NCBI GenBank assembly: GCA_933207985.1
Contig: OW240914.1
Span: forward strand, 289,218,060-289,282,059
Direction of reading: 5' to 3'
From: Pelobates cultripes
Taxonomy: Eukaryota; Chordata; Amphibia; Anura; Pelobatidae
Length of the DNA: 64,000 nucleotides
In this document: piece by piece, positions 11,191-23,290 of the stretch
Layout of the letters: the number at the start of each line of letters is the position of its first letter
How positions within the stretch are numbered: position 1 is the first letter of the stretch
The notes under the pieces: model-generated
The model's input: only the letters and a program-made list of their open reading frames with translations
Told to the model about the DNA's origin: nothing
The model's database searches: none
Made by a program: the position numbers and the translations under genes

Positions 11191-12298
11191 TACTTTTTTA
11201 TATTATTTATTCTTATATTTATAATGTATGTTTATTACTTATTGTTTATCTGATTTGTCTATAATAGCATAGTATTCAGACCAACAATATAGCTAAATGC
11301 AGCCAGACTTTCTGAAATACTGTATTTACTATGTTTGCTCAAATCCCTAATTATGGAGTTTGTAATTTGAGCAAAAAAAAAAACCAATATAAACTATTTA
11401 AAAAACAACACAAGATCTTTTATTTTCAATAAAAGTAAAACAATTGGTAAAATGTTCCTTTAAATGAAATAAATACAATTTTGGAAAGGTTACATTTTTT
11501 GGGGGGTTGTTTAGCTTGAAGAAAGACTGATTGGCTCGATAGCAGCTACATACTGTGTAAGTTCTTTTTTTAGATCACTCTGAAACAACCACGTAATCTC
11601 AGTCATTATTATGACGTCACAGCACAACACAGTGCAAAAGCGATTGTGTGACGTGTGAGCATCCATTTAGTGGCTCTGTGCTTCAATTTGTTTTATCACT
11701 CCTGTGCTTGTACTTGATTTATCACTTTGCTGAAACATACAGGAATTAAATATGAGTTTATTGCACACTGTATAATGTATTTATTTAACATACAGTAACC
11801 GACAATACCCCCCCTACTGGTTTACTGTAAGGATTTTTCATGAAATTCCCAAGTATATTAGCATTTTTTTACATTTTGTCATTTTGTAGTCTAGTATAGA
11901 AAAATGTGGTGTTATTAAAAGTATCTAATGTCCTTGAACCTGGCATTGCTGATTGTCAAATCATACTTGACTTCAATCCCTCTTGGATTTCTCAGTATGC
12001 TATTTCATGGCAGTGTTGAGTAAGTAATAGTTTTCATTTCCCTCTTGTCAGATGGCACTCATAAAGAATTAAAGAAGACCCATCATTCTGTGGAATTAAA
12101 GAGACACTATCAAATTACATCACTATAGCATTATATGCTTCCTGGATAGGTTATGGCACGTCGAGCTCTTGTCCCTATCTACCTATATTCTGTCACTTTA
12201 CAAATATATAGCTAAACATCTACTCTGTACATCCCATACATCAAATTAATGTGCTCTACTAAATCCTGGATGCACCTGTTCTTGCATTAGTTTGGGTC
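11191..12298. other. No gene; isolated T2-like end near 12100
   Basis: AT-rich sequence without supported genes. TTAAAGAGACACTAT near 12096-12110 looks like a T2 MITE end but no partner end was found. A perfect cAMP-response-element palindrome TGACGTCA occurs near 11611; alone it does not show a promoter. Confidence 0.45.
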
Positions 12299-12316
12299 TG
12301 AATTTTATAACATGAC

Positions 12317-12439
12317 AGGAGGCTTCGTATTTGCTTTAGTCTCTCTTTACTAGAACTCCACAGCAGCACAGAAAAACAACCAATCAGAAAAAAGTTAGGT
12401 ACTATAAAACCCCCTTCCCATTGCATCATTTCCTCTTTC
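12317..12439 (+). repeat. Left terminal inverted repeat of the DIRS-like element
   Basis: Pairs with 16993-17115 over 123 bp; the only difference noticed is CAACCAATCAG against CAACTAATCAG. It includes TATAAAACCCCCTTCCC, a TATA-like box about 45 bp inside the inner border, which could drive transcription into the body. Confidence 0.85.
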
Positions 12440-12604
12440 TTTGCTGCTCTGCAGTCAGTACAGGTCAGAGTACCACTGCTTCCTGCTTATAGTGGGTGGC
12501 TTTGGGATTTAGTGTGTTTTATTTATGATTGTTATTATTTATGCTTGGTTGTGAGATTTATGTGCCTTTCTGGCTCTTCTTTTCTTTGGGGAATGTTTCC
12601 TTTA

Positions 12605-13225
12605 CATTACTGATAGTTTTTCCATGTGTTTATTTGTACAGATTACTGGTAGTTTTCCATGTGTTTATTTACACAGATTACTGATAGTTTTCCATGTGTT
12701 TATTTATGCAGATTACTGTTAGCTTTCCATGTGTTTATTTATACAGATTACTGGTAGTTTGCCATGTGTTTATTTATACAGATTTCTGTTAGCTTTCCAT
12801 GTGTATATGTCACAGATTTCTGTGAGTTTCCATATGTAGATATATCACAGATTGCTGTGAATTTCCAGGTCTTATATCACAGACTACTGTGAGTTTCCAT
12901 GAGTATATATTCCACAAATTACTGTGAGTGTCCATGTCTATATATCACATATTACTGTGAATTTCCATGTAGATATGTCACAGACTACGGTGAGTTTCCA
13001 CCTAGATATATCACAGATTTCTCTGATTACTGTGAGTTTCCATGTGTATATATATCGCGGATTTCTGTGAGTCCTTGGGCAGTATATACTTATATCACGG
13101 ATTCTGTGAGTTATAGGACAGTGTATACATAAATCACAGATTTCTGTGAGTTCTATGTCAGTGTATATAGCACGGCTTGCTGTGAGTCTTAGTGCTATAG
13201 ATATCACGGATTGCTGTGAGTTTCA
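12605..13225 (+). repeat. Minisatellite of palindromic TCACAGA-TTnC-TGTGAG units
   Basis: The left part repeats GATTACTG(A/G)TAGTTTTCCATGTG every 40-50 bp. The right part repeats TCACAGATTnCTGTGAGTTTCC with a spacing of about 35-55 bp. Each right-hand unit holds an imperfect inverted repeat TCACAGA/TCTGTGA, so the RNA would form a string of small hairpins. Spurious 77- and 89-codon frames rich in Tyr and Ile cross it on the two strands. It lies just inside the left terminal repeat, where a leader or promoter would be expected. Confidence 0.8.
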
Positions 13226-13229
13226 CTGA

Positions 13230-16200
13230 CGGTAGATGTCAGTCCTGTCTGTGCCGATACTATTCTATCTTATCAGGCTTCTTGGGAAGATTCATTGAGT
13301 TGCTAATTATTTTTGCCCGACTCCTGAAGAGACCATGAGTACAATACCCTTCAGGCGGTACGATGATGATGATGACCTACAATAAAGATAAGATATCTCA
13401 TACGGATCTGTATGTACATGTGCATTACAATTTGCACTTTAAAGAAGGTATTGCTCAGTAGAGCTTGATTTTATGGACACTCGCTGGAACATATCCAGCT
13501 TAAATACAACTGGTTTTACCTCTATGTTGCCTGCTGGGCACTTAGGGACCGCCAGTCCCGGTTTTGGTTTATTCACACAGTAGTATGCTGTCTAAGATTA
13601 GTGTCTAAGGGTACTAGGTCACAGGATACCCGGAGGATTTACAGATATTTAGGGGACTCTGCCAAACTCAGAGGTCCCCATTACTCATTTAATATGAAAC
13701 CCAGGATTGGCCTGCTATGTCTCTGCCCCATTAATTGGCCTGCTATGTCTGTGCCCATAAGATTGGCCTGCTTTGTCTGTGCCCATAAGATTAGCCTGCT
13801 CTACATGTGCCCGAACCCCCCTTTGGACCACAAACCGGGGGAACATCACTGAAGTAAGCTCAGTACCCTCTAGGTGGGTGTCCGGACTGGCACTGCTGCC
13901 ATATTATCCAAGAGGACACCAGGATATGGACATCTAACTGTGATTGGAGGGGTGAAGACCCTACACCTCATGCCCTGAAGGGCAAAGTTTTTATGAGAAT
14001 TCCCGGGCACGCAATTACAGGTTATACCCAACGACGACACATCCCCAAGGGGAATTTCGCACAAGCAGGGAACAGTGCTCAGACGCCATATTAGGTATTG
14101 GTAGTGTTTTTTCTATGTCATGTTTAGCTCCTGACCTTTTCAACTGGATTCACTTGATTAGTTTTTTCCAGTCTGCTATCCGACCTGCTTTCCGAGGTAC
14201 GTATTTTCCATATTCTACTTCATTGGTCGTTTCTTTGTTTTCGTGCCTTCTATTGTCCTATCTCTCGGGTTGTCGAGAGGCCTGACTTGACCTCCTCCGA
14301 CCTCCCGGGCACTTGTGGATTGCGGAGAACGTCTCCAGCTTTCCTCAGACTACCGACGGTCATCCTGGAGCCCGCGCGCAGGCACGGGATCCGGGCGGTC
14401 CGTTGATATTTACCATCTTCAGCTCCGAAACGTACTTTTTCTCATCACCCCTTTCTCTTAAGGTTGGACACGGCCCGAGGTTGTATACTTTGCTTATATT
14501 ATTTAAGGGTGTAACCCCACGTTTGGTCACCCGGAGTCTCTACTGGACTCTGGCTTGGATTACAGAGGGTGCAGCCCTCCTTCACCTCGGCCCAAGACTG
14601 ATATTTTTATTTTCAAGAATAGAGGGCAAACCCCTCTCATTTACCGAACCGGACACTGATTCATTATTAGAGGGAGCGGTCCTCCCTCAACCTTGGCCCG
14701 ATACTGAGCTGGATATAGAGGACATGCTCCGAGTGACTCATTCTCATAGAAGGAACCGGACACAGAGGTAGACTCTCAGTTTGACTTCTAATGGGTGCGG
14801 CCCGCTCATACCGCCAACCGTGCGCGGACTCCGAGTGCGATCACATTTTACAGAGTGCGACTCTCTGATACACTCAACGCACTATGGTGCCGTCCATTTG
14901 TTCCTCACACAGGCTTGTACCTGTACAGGTCAACTATGAGGGGCGTCCCTCCTACATCCAATTTAAATATGATGACCGCGCTACTGATTTCGTTCTAGAG
15001 GGCTACCTGATCGGGCAAGGTATACATAGTTTGACTGGATCCATCTTGTAATCCACATGAGAAATACTCTCAGAGGTATTAGTGGGGGAGGTTTCCCACT
15101 TATGTACACACATTCCGGGAGACAGTACGGCTAAGGAGGAGCCTCAGTTTTTACAAGAGTACAGGTTTTGGTATAACCTGTGCTATATCAAACAGACATT
15201 GCACTCTGTTTCAGATATTCATTGTGTACAAACTGTACAGACTACTCTCCCGTGTCAGGGTGACTTGAGATCCTGAGACCTGCATAGGGCAAATGGGCAC
15301 TGCCTTGCTTGAGTAACAAGACTGGAAAAATTCACATAAACGGTCTTCAGGTGCACCGTAGGCATGGATCGCATGGAGAAACCGAAATTCTCAGAATTTG
15401 GCTTCCCTGGTCCTTACAATCTTGAGATAAAGTTGGCAGGACTGCTCCTACAACTCTGAACACATCTTGAGAACAGTGTTCGGACTCTATATCCATCACG
15501 GGAACCATCTTGGTTTGAGTTCTCACTAGCCTTCCTATTCAACTACCATCAAGGAAACCTACACTGGGAGATACATGCTTGGACAGTCTATGAGACAGGA
15601 ACCTAGGGGTCTCACTATATTATTCCCTATCTTGTAGGTGGCGTGTAGGCCAGGAATATTGACAGGTCGGGCATGGAACAGGATTGTACAAATGGTAATC
15701 AGAGTATTTCACACTCTCACTGCAACACATAAGGGCTCTTCTGTGTTATACGGGTCCTAAACTCTATTGGATCCAACCATCTTGGCACTCTTAGAGGATG
15801 TATTTGGATGGAAATCTCAACCCCGGTTTCCGGTCCCATCCTTTTGAACTTTCCAGGATCCACAATTCCCAGAATAGTTGACCACCGTTTACCACACGAG
15901 TTCAGTTTGAGACCTTGATTGAACGCCCTTTGGCTGTCTTCTAGACCGCAGCTGTGGATTACGCAGTCCAGTTGGTAGACTGGAGTCTCTTAGGATACGA
16001 CTAGTATTGTCCACACTATTATCTGCATATAACTTTATTTTCGGAGGAGACAATTCACCAGGTAGGTCATAAAGGAACGAATAGACACTATTCGGTTCTA
16101 TTCGATTATTGACGGTGGACTTAGGCGCGGGCCTGAGGTTGGAGTTTGTCTGCAAGGCCACATTGCCTGGTGAACCTGACATGATCGGAGGAATCACCTC

Positions 16201-16440
16201 CCACATCAAGAGTCGAGACACGGTGGAAGTCTCTTCTCGCGACCCCTCGGCACTTTACACCTACAGGAATATGGCTAATAGGTCAACTTGGCAGCTCATG
16301 GACCGACTTCTAGGGAACAGGTCGTAACCCCACGTACAATGGATCCATCAACGGAGGTCACTTCTCGCAGTTGGATGGTCCATTTAGGATTGCTCTATTA
16401 TTCTCGGAATGGGTACCAGCGAAACAAGCAGTGTTGGATT
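13230..16440 (+). other. Body of the DIRS-like element, coding remains unclear
   Basis: The longest plus frame is 152 codons (14313-14771), with smaller ones at 13601-13852, 14795-14998, 15082-15276 and 16109-16327. None shows a motif I can name. Several adjoining frames read like broken pieces of one longer protein, e.g. GRPSYIQFKYDDRATDFVLE near 14940-14995 before a stop. A gag-like origin is possible by position but is not demonstrated. The same frames reappear in copy 2 only because the DNA was duplicated, so this is not evidence of selection. Confidence 0.4.
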
Positions 16441-16460
16441 TGTTGGCTGAGCGTTAAAAC

Positions 16461-16560
16461 AGCAAATACGAAGCCTCCTGTCATGTTATAAAATTGTAGA
16501 TTATGCTAGCTTTAGTGTACCTATAATCTTAATTTTATTAATGACAGGAGGCGAGTATTT
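16461..16560 (+). repeat. Internal complementary region of the DIRS-like element
   Basis: Bases 16461-16495 are the exact reverse complement of 12301-12335. After a 35-bp spacer, 16531-16560 reads AATTTTATTAATGACAGGAGG then GCGAGTATTT, similar to the same edge in the opposite orientation. The expected partner, the outer right edge, is missing at the copy junction. Confidence 0.75.
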
Positions 16561-16992
16561 CCCACCCATTCTTATCCCTCCCTTGTTTAATTTTATAGTT
16601 TGGATTTATCAGGTACGTATACAACTCTGCTTGTTGTTTCTGCTACCTGTCACCTGTCCTATGTCTGTTTTTCATAAGTAGGGTTGGGATATCTACATAT
16701 TAAGGTAATTTTGTTTGCTACATTGGGTATCTACAAGTTTATTCAAAATACATTTCATTGGATAATCAACCTGTTCGATTCGGTTTTTCTCTCGTTTCAG
16801 TTTCCAGTCCTTCAGCACTATCTGGTGTGGCGCTTCTTCGTGGATGGTGGACATTGACTTATTTATTTTCAGTCCATCAACGCTATCCGGTTGACAGTTC
16901 TTCTCAGACGCTGGACATTGCTGTATTGATCGTATCAGGACTTCTTTGCTTCCCATTATTTTTTCTGCCTTTGTTCTGTTTTGTCGCAGCTT

Positions 16993-17115
16993 GAAAGAGG
17001 AAATGATGCAATGGGAAGGGGGTTTTATAGTACCTAACTTTTTTCTGATTAGTTGTTTTTCTGTGCTGCTGTGGAGTTCTAGTAAAGAGAGACTAAAGCA
17101 AATACGAAGCCTCCT
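16993..17115 (-). repeat. Right terminal inverted repeat of the DIRS-like element
   Basis: Inverted partner of 12317-12439. It ends at CGAAGCCTCCT and is followed at once by 9 unrelated bases and then the start of copy 2, so the outermost bases (GTCAT and beyond, as seen in the internal region) are lost. Confidence 0.85.
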
Positions 17116-17123
17116 AAATATCC

Positions 17124-20100
17124 TGTTTATTTATGCAGATTACTGTTAGCTTTCCATGTGTTTATTTATACAGATTACTGGTAGTTTGCCATGTGTTTAT
17201 TTATACAGATTTCTGTTAGCTTTCCATGTGTATATGTCACAGATTTCTGTGAGTTTCCATATGTAGATATATCACAGATTGCTGTGAATTTCCAGGTCTT
17301 ATATCACAGACTACTGTGAGTTTCCATGAGTATATATTCCACAAATTACTGTGAGTGTCCATGTCTATATATCACATATTACTGTGAATTTCCATGTAGA
17401 TATGTCACAGACTACGGTGAGTTTCCACCTAGATATATCACAGATTTCTCTGATTACTGTGAGTTTCCATGTGTATATATATCGCGGATTTCTGTGAGTC
17501 CTTGGGCAGTATATACTTATATCACGGATTCTGTGAGTTATAGGACAGTGTATACATAAATCACAGATTTCTGTGAGTTCTATGTCAGTGTATATAGCAC
17601 GGCTTGCTGTGAGTCTTAGTGCTATAGATATCACGGATTGCTGTGAGTTTCACTGATGGTAGATGTCAGTCCTGTCTGTGCCGATACTATTCTATCTTAT
17701 CAGGCTTCTTGGGAAGATTCATTGAGTTGCTAATTATTTTTGCCCGACTCCTGAAGAGACCATGAGTACAATACCCTTCAGGCGGTACGATGATGATGAT
17801 GACCTACAATAAAGATAAGATATCTCATACGGATCTGTATGTACATGTGCATTACAATTTGCACTTTAAAGAAGGTATTGCTCAGCAGAGCTTGATTTTA
17901 TGGACACTCACTGGAACATGTCCAGCTTAAACCCAATACAACTGGTTTTACCTCTATGTTGCCTGCTGGGCACTTAGGGACCGCCAGTCCCGGTTTTGGT
18001 TTATTCACACAGTAGTATGCTGTCTAAGATTAGTGTCTAAGGGTACTAGGTCACAGGATACCCGGAGGATTTACAGATATTTAGGGGACTCTGCCAAACT
18101 CAGAGGTCCCCATTACTCATTTAATATGAAACCCAGGATTGGCCTGCTATGTCTCTGCCCCATTAATTGGCCTGCTATGTCTGTGCCCATAAGATTGGCC
18201 TGCTTTGTCTGTGCCCATAAGATTAGCCTGCTCTACATGTGCCCGAACCCCCCTTTGGACCACAAACCGGGGGAACATCACTGAAGTAAGCTCAGTACCC
18301 TCTAGGTGGGTGTCCGGACTGGCACTGCTGCCATATTATCCAAGAGGACACCAGGATATGGACATCTAACTGTGATTGGAGGGGTGAAGACCCTACACCT
18401 CATGCCCTGAAGGGCAAAGTTTTTATGAGAATTCCCGGGCACGCAATTACAGGTTATACCCAACGACGACACATCCCCAAGGGGAATTTCGCACAAGCAG
18501 GGAACAGTGCTCAGACGCCATATTAGGTATTGGTAGTGTTTTTTCTATGTCATGTTTAGCTCCTGACCTTTTCAACTGGATTCACTTGATTAGTTTTTTC
18601 CAGTCTGCTATCCGACCTGCTTTCCGAGGTACGTATTTTCCATATTCTACTTCATTGGTCGTTTCTTTGTTTTCGTGCCTTCTATTGTCCTATCTCTCGG
18701 GTTGTCGAGAGGCCTGACTTGACCTCCTCCGACCTCCCGGGCACTTGTGGATTGCGGAGAACGTCTCCAGCTTTCCTCAGACTACCGACGGTCATCCTGG
18801 AGCCCGCGCGCAGGCACGGGATCCGGGCGGTCCGTTGATATTTACCATCTTCAGCTCCGAAACGTACTTTTTCTCATCACCCCTTTCTCTTAAGGTTGGA
18901 CACGGCCCGAGGTTGTATACTTTGCTTATATTATTTAAGGGTGTAACCCCACGTTTGGTCACCCGGAGTCTCTACTGGACTCTGGCTTGGATTACAGAGG
19001 GTGCAGCCCTCCTTCACCTCGGCCCAAGACTGATATTTTTATTTTCAAGAATAGAGGGCAAACCCCTCTCATTTACCGAACCGGACACTGATTCATTATT
19101 AGAGGGAGCGGTCCTCCCTCAACCTTGGCCCGATACTGAGCTGGATATAGAGGACATGCTCCGAGTGACTCATTCTCATAGAAGGAACCGGACACAGAGG
19201 TAGACTCTCAGTTTGACTTCTAATGGGTGCGGCCCGCTCATACCGCCAACCGTGCGCGGACTCCGAGTGCGATCACATTTTACAGAGTGCGACTCTCTGA
19301 TACACTCAACGCACTATGGTGCCGTCCATTTGTTCCTCACACAGGCTTGTACCTGTACAGGTCAACTATGAGGGGCGTCCCTCCTACATCCAATTTAAAT
19401 ATGATGACCGCGCTACTGATTTCGTTCTAGAGGGCTACCTGATCGGGCAAGGTATACATAGTTTGACTGGATCCATCTTGTAATCCACATGAGAAATACT
19501 CTCAGAGGTATTAGTGGGGGAGGTTTCCCACTTATGTACACACATTCCGGGAGACAGTACGGCTAAGGAGGAGCCTCAGTTTTTACAAGAGTACAGGTTT
19601 TGGTATAACCTGTGCTATATCAAACAGACATTGCACTCTGTTTCAGATATTCATTGTGTACAAACTGTACAGACTACTCTCCCGTGTCAGGGTGACTTGA
19701 GATCCTGAGACCTGCATAGGGCAAATGGGCACTGCCTTGCTTGAGTAACAAGACTGGAAAAATTCACATAAACGGTCTTCAGGTGCACCGTAGGCATGGA
19801 TCGCATGGAGAAACCGAAATTCTCAGAATTTGGCTTCCCTGGTCCTTACAATCTTGAGATAAAGTTGGCAGGACTGCTCCTACAACTCTGAACACATCTT
19901 GAGAACAGTGTTCGGACTCTATATCCATCACGGGAACCATCTTGGTTTGAGTTCTCACTAGCCTTCCTATTCAACTACCATCAAGGAAACCTACACTGGG
20001 AGATACATGCTTGGACAGTCTATGAGACAGGAACCTAGGGGTCTCACTATATTATTCCCTATCTTGTAGGTGGCGTGTAGGCCAGGAATATTGACAGGTC

Positions 20101-21416
20101 GGGCATGGAACAGGATTGTACAAATGGTAATCAGAGTATTTCACACTCTCACTGCAACACATAAGGGCTCTTCTGTGTTATACGGGTCCTAAACTCTATT
20201 GGATCCAACCATCTTGGCACTCTTAGAGGATGTATTTGGATGGAAATCTCAACCCCGGTTTCCGGTCCCATCCTTTTGAACTTTCCAGGATCCACAATTC
20301 CCAGAATAGTTGACCACCGTTTACCACACGAGTTCAGTTTGAGACCTTGATTGAACGCCCTTTGGCTGTCTTCTAGACCGCAGCTGTGGATTACGCAGTC
20401 CAGTTGGTAGACTGGAGTCTCTTAGGATACGACTAGTATTGTCCACACTATTATCTGCATATAACTTTATTTTCGGAGGAGACAATTCACCAGGTAGGTC
20501 ATAAAGGAACGAATAGACACTATTCGGTTCTATTCGATTATTGACGGTGGACTTAGGCGCGGGCCTGAGGTTGGAGTTTGTCTGCAAGGCCACATTGCCT
20601 GGTGAACCTGACATGATCGGAGGAATCACCTCCCACATCAAGAGTCGAGACACGGTGGAAGTCTCTTCTCGCGACCCCTCGGCACTTTACACCTACAGGA
20701 ATATGGCTAATAGGTCAACTTGGCAGCTCATGGACCGACTTCTAGGGAACAGGTCGTAACCCCACGTACAATGGATCCATCAACGGAGGTCACTTCTCGC
20801 AGTTGGATGGTCCATTTAGGATTGCTCTATTATTCTCGGAATGGGTACCAGCGAAACAAGCAGTGTTGGATTTGTTGGCTGAGCGTTAAAACAGCAAATA
20901 CGAAGCCTCCTGTCATGTTATAAAATTGTAGATTATGTTAGCTTTAGTGTACCTATAATCTTAATTTTATTAATGACAGGAGGCGAGTATTTCCCACCCA
21001 TTCTTATCCCTCCCTTGTTTAATTTTATAGTTTGGATTTATCAGGTACGTATACAACTCTGCTTGTTGTTTCTGCTACCTGTCACCTGTCCTATGTCTGT
21101 TTTTCATAAGTAGGGTTGGGATATCTACATATTAAGGTAATTTTGTTTGCTACATTGGGTATCTACAAGTTTATTCAAAATACATTTCATTGGATAATCA
21201 ACCTGTTCGATTCGGTTTTTCTCTCGTTTCAGTTTCCAGTCCTTCAGCACTATCTGGTGTGGCGCTTCTTCGTGGATGGTGGACATTGACTTATTTATTT
21301 TCAGTCCATCAACGCTATCCGGTTGACAGTTCTTCTCAGACGCTGGACATTGCTGTATTGATCGTATCAGGACTTCTTTGCTTCCCATTATTTTTTCTGC
21401 CTTTGTTCTGTTTTGT
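17124..21416 (+). repeat. Near-identical second copy of the DIRS-like element, left-truncated
   Basis: Aligns to 12697-16984 with offset 4427, changing to 4432 after a 5-bp insertion near 17930. I noticed only six differences in about 4.3 kb, for example CTGACGG/CTGATGG, CAGTAG/CAGCAG, CTCGCTGG/CTCACTGG and GCTAGC/GTTAGC. Copy 2 lacks the left terminal repeat, starting inside the minisatellite, and stops at an N gap one base before the right terminal region. It is either a very recent tandem duplication or an assembly duplicate of the two haplotypes. Confidence 0.95.
20893..20992 (+). repeat. Internal complementary region, copy 2
   Basis: Same sequence as 16461-16560 with one change (GCTAGC to GTTAGC). 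Its left-edge partner is absent from this truncated copy. Confidence 0.7.
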
Positions 21417-21516
21417 NNNNNNNNNNNNNNNNNNNNNNNNNNNNNNNNNNNNNNNNNNNNNNNNNNNNNNNNNNNNNNNNNNNNNNNNNNNNNNNNNNNN
21501 NNNNNNNNNNNNNNNN
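21417..21516. other. Assembly gap (100 N)
   Basis: Exactly 100 N, a placeholder. It separates the end of DIRS-like copy 2 from the interior of a CR1 endonuclease, so both features are cut by the gap. Confidence 0.99.
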
Positions 21517-22110
21517 TCTAGTTGGTGCTTGTACCAGTTGTGACATAAAGGTGCTTACGAATACATCTTTAAACCTGATTCCCTACAAGTACAGTCCTTC
21601 TTTCCCAATTCCTATGTCTATAATTAAATCTCCAATAATTAACGCCAAGCATTCCCCATTTGCAGCTTTCTCAATTTGCTCTAACAGCTGTTCTTCCTCA
21701 TTAATATTTACATTAGGTGGTTTATAACATATCCCAACCAATAAATGATTTCCCTTTGTTTGCCCCAAGCAGATATCTACCCATAAAGCCTCCACCTTTT
21801 CCTCGTCACACTCCACATGCCTAAGATTTGACTTTAACTCACGGTTGACATATAAACATACCCCACCACTTTCTTGTTTTTCCTATTCTTCCTAAATAAC
21901 GTGTACCCATTTAAATTAACTGCCCAGTCATGTGTCTCATCCCACCATGTTTCTGTTATGCCTATTATATCATATTGTTTAGTGCATGCTATTGCCTCTA
22001 GTTCCCCCATTTTGTTATATAGGCTCCTTGCATTAGTAAGCATACATTTAATATTATCATGAGTCTTTTGTACTTTTTGTGAATTATCAATATTACATAC
22101 CTCCTCTGTT
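21517..22110 (-). pseudogene. CR1 ORF2 endonuclease fragment
   Basis: Visible motifs of the apurinic-type endonuclease: CMLTNARSLYNKM at the N-terminus, ITETWWDE (the catalytic Glu block), WVDICLGQ...LLVGICYKPP, and IIGDL where GDFN is expected, so a catalytic Asn position looks lost. A frameshift or deletion separates the frame at 21834-22220 from the one at 21583-21816. The RT half is missing behind the assembly gap. An intact enzyme would nick target DNA to prime reverse transcription. Confidence 0.88.
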
Positions 22111-22219
22111 CTGAGTTTTCCCCTCCCCCCATCTCCACCCCCTTTGTTCTGAGCTAAAGCCCATCTCTTTTCCATCATATCTCCATTTTCTAGATTGCTT
22201 TGACCCTCCCCCCCTACCA

Positions 22220-23231
22220 CTAGTTTAAAATCTCCTCCAACCTTCTAGCCATCCTATCCCCCAGCACAGCAGACCCTCTTCCGTTTAGGTGCAATCCATC
22301 ATGACTATACAGGTTGTACCCAAGCGCAAAATCGGCCCAGTGCTCTAAAAACCCAAAACCCTCTTTCCTGCACCAAGACTTTACCACGCATTGACCTCTC
22401 TAATCTCCCGCTGCCTTTCTGCTGTAGCGCGCGGCACAGGTAATATTTCTGAAAAATTACCTTGGAGGTCCTTTTCTTAAGCTTACTTCCTAGTTCCCTG
22501 AACTCATTCTTTAGGACCTTCCATTTTCCTCTGACTTTGTCATTGGTACCAATATGGACCATGACAGCTGGGTCATCTCCAGCCCCTCCCAATAATCCCT
22601 CCACTCTGTCGGCAACATGCCGGACCCGAGCACCCGGGAGACAGCAAACTGTCCGGTTGAGTCGATCAGAGTGGCAGATTACCCTATCTACTCTCTTAAT
22701 AATAGAGTCCCCTACCACCACAACCTGTCTAGCCTTCCTTACCCTCTCAACCCCACCCGTACTAGAGGGGCTGTTTCCACGGCTGTTAGCAGGAACAGCT
22801 TCCTGCAGTACAGCTACTCCTGAGCTGATGCTCCCAACATCTTCACTCAAACGGGCAAATCTGTTAGGCTGCATGAGATCAGGACTAGCTAAACCTTTTC
22901 TCTTCCCTCCCCCCCTGCTTCCTCTCCCCACTGTCACCCAGCTACGTGCCTGTTCCCCATCTGTCTTATCTCCTCCCTCTCCACTACCTGTCCCCACTAA
23001 ACTCTGCTCAGTGAGCAGCAGACTCCTCTCAAGATTGTCAATCTCCCTCAGTGTTACAATTTGCCTCTCCAGATCTCTAATCTGAGCTTCCAGAAATGCC
23101 ACTCGCTCACACCCACCACAGAGGTATGGACCCTGGACAGAACCATCCAGGCATGCATACATGCGGCATGATGTGCACTGAGTTAAATTTGCAATCTTGC
23201 TAGCACTCATCCCCAGTAACAAAAAACACAA
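22220..23231 (-). pseudogene. CR1 ORF1 with zinc-binding and SGNH/GDSL esterase-like domain
   Basis: N-terminus: CTSCRMYACLDG...LCGGC, a paired Cys cluster typical of CR1 ORF1, then a short coiled-coil-like stretch (EAQIRDLERQIVTLRE) and a Ser/Gly-rich linker. The C-terminal half is a lipolytic-esterase fold: VVVVGDSIIKRVD (block I with the nucleophile Ser), VHIGTND (block III), and DGLHLNGRG near 22280-22300 (block V, catalytic Asp and His). The frame shifts near 22340-22440, so the continuous frame ends at 22305 while block V lies in another frame; the original stop is about 22220. The protein would bind the element RNA. The role of the esterase part in CR1 is not established. Confidence 0.9.
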
Positions 23232-23290
23232 GTGAGCAAAAAAAAAAAAAAATGTTAACCCTCTTGGTTTAAACTCCCTTGTAGTTTCAA

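Larger units (their letters stand above)
12301..17115 (+). mobile_element. DIRS-like element, copy 1 (non-autonomous or decayed)
   Basis: Three structural signals agree. (1) Terminal inverted repeats of 123 bp (12317-12439 and 16993-17115), with one mismatch seen. (2) An internal segment at 16461-16495 that is the perfect 35-bp reverse complement of the outermost left edge (12301-12335), followed at 16531 by a related AATTTTATTAATGACAGGAGG. An internal complementary region near the right end is the hallmark of DIRS retrotransposons, which circularise through it and integrate by a tyrosine recombinase. (3) No target duplication is evident, as expected for DIRS. I could not recognise RT, RNase H, methyltransferase or recombinase domains, so the copy is non-autonomous or too decayed to read. 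The right edge is cut at the junction with copy 2. Confidence 0.65.

Noticed and set aside
11600..11660. Promoter suggested by TGACGTCA near 11611
   Set aside because: A single 8-bp site with no CpG island, TATA, downstream exon or transcript evidence.
14313..14771. 152-codon frame that recurs unchanged at 18745-19203
   Set aside because: The identity follows from the near-perfect DNA duplication, so it is not evidence of protein conservation; no motif seen.
22462..23085. 207-codon plus-strand frame
   Set aside because: Antisense shadow of the CR1 ORF1, whose domains are clear on the minus strand.
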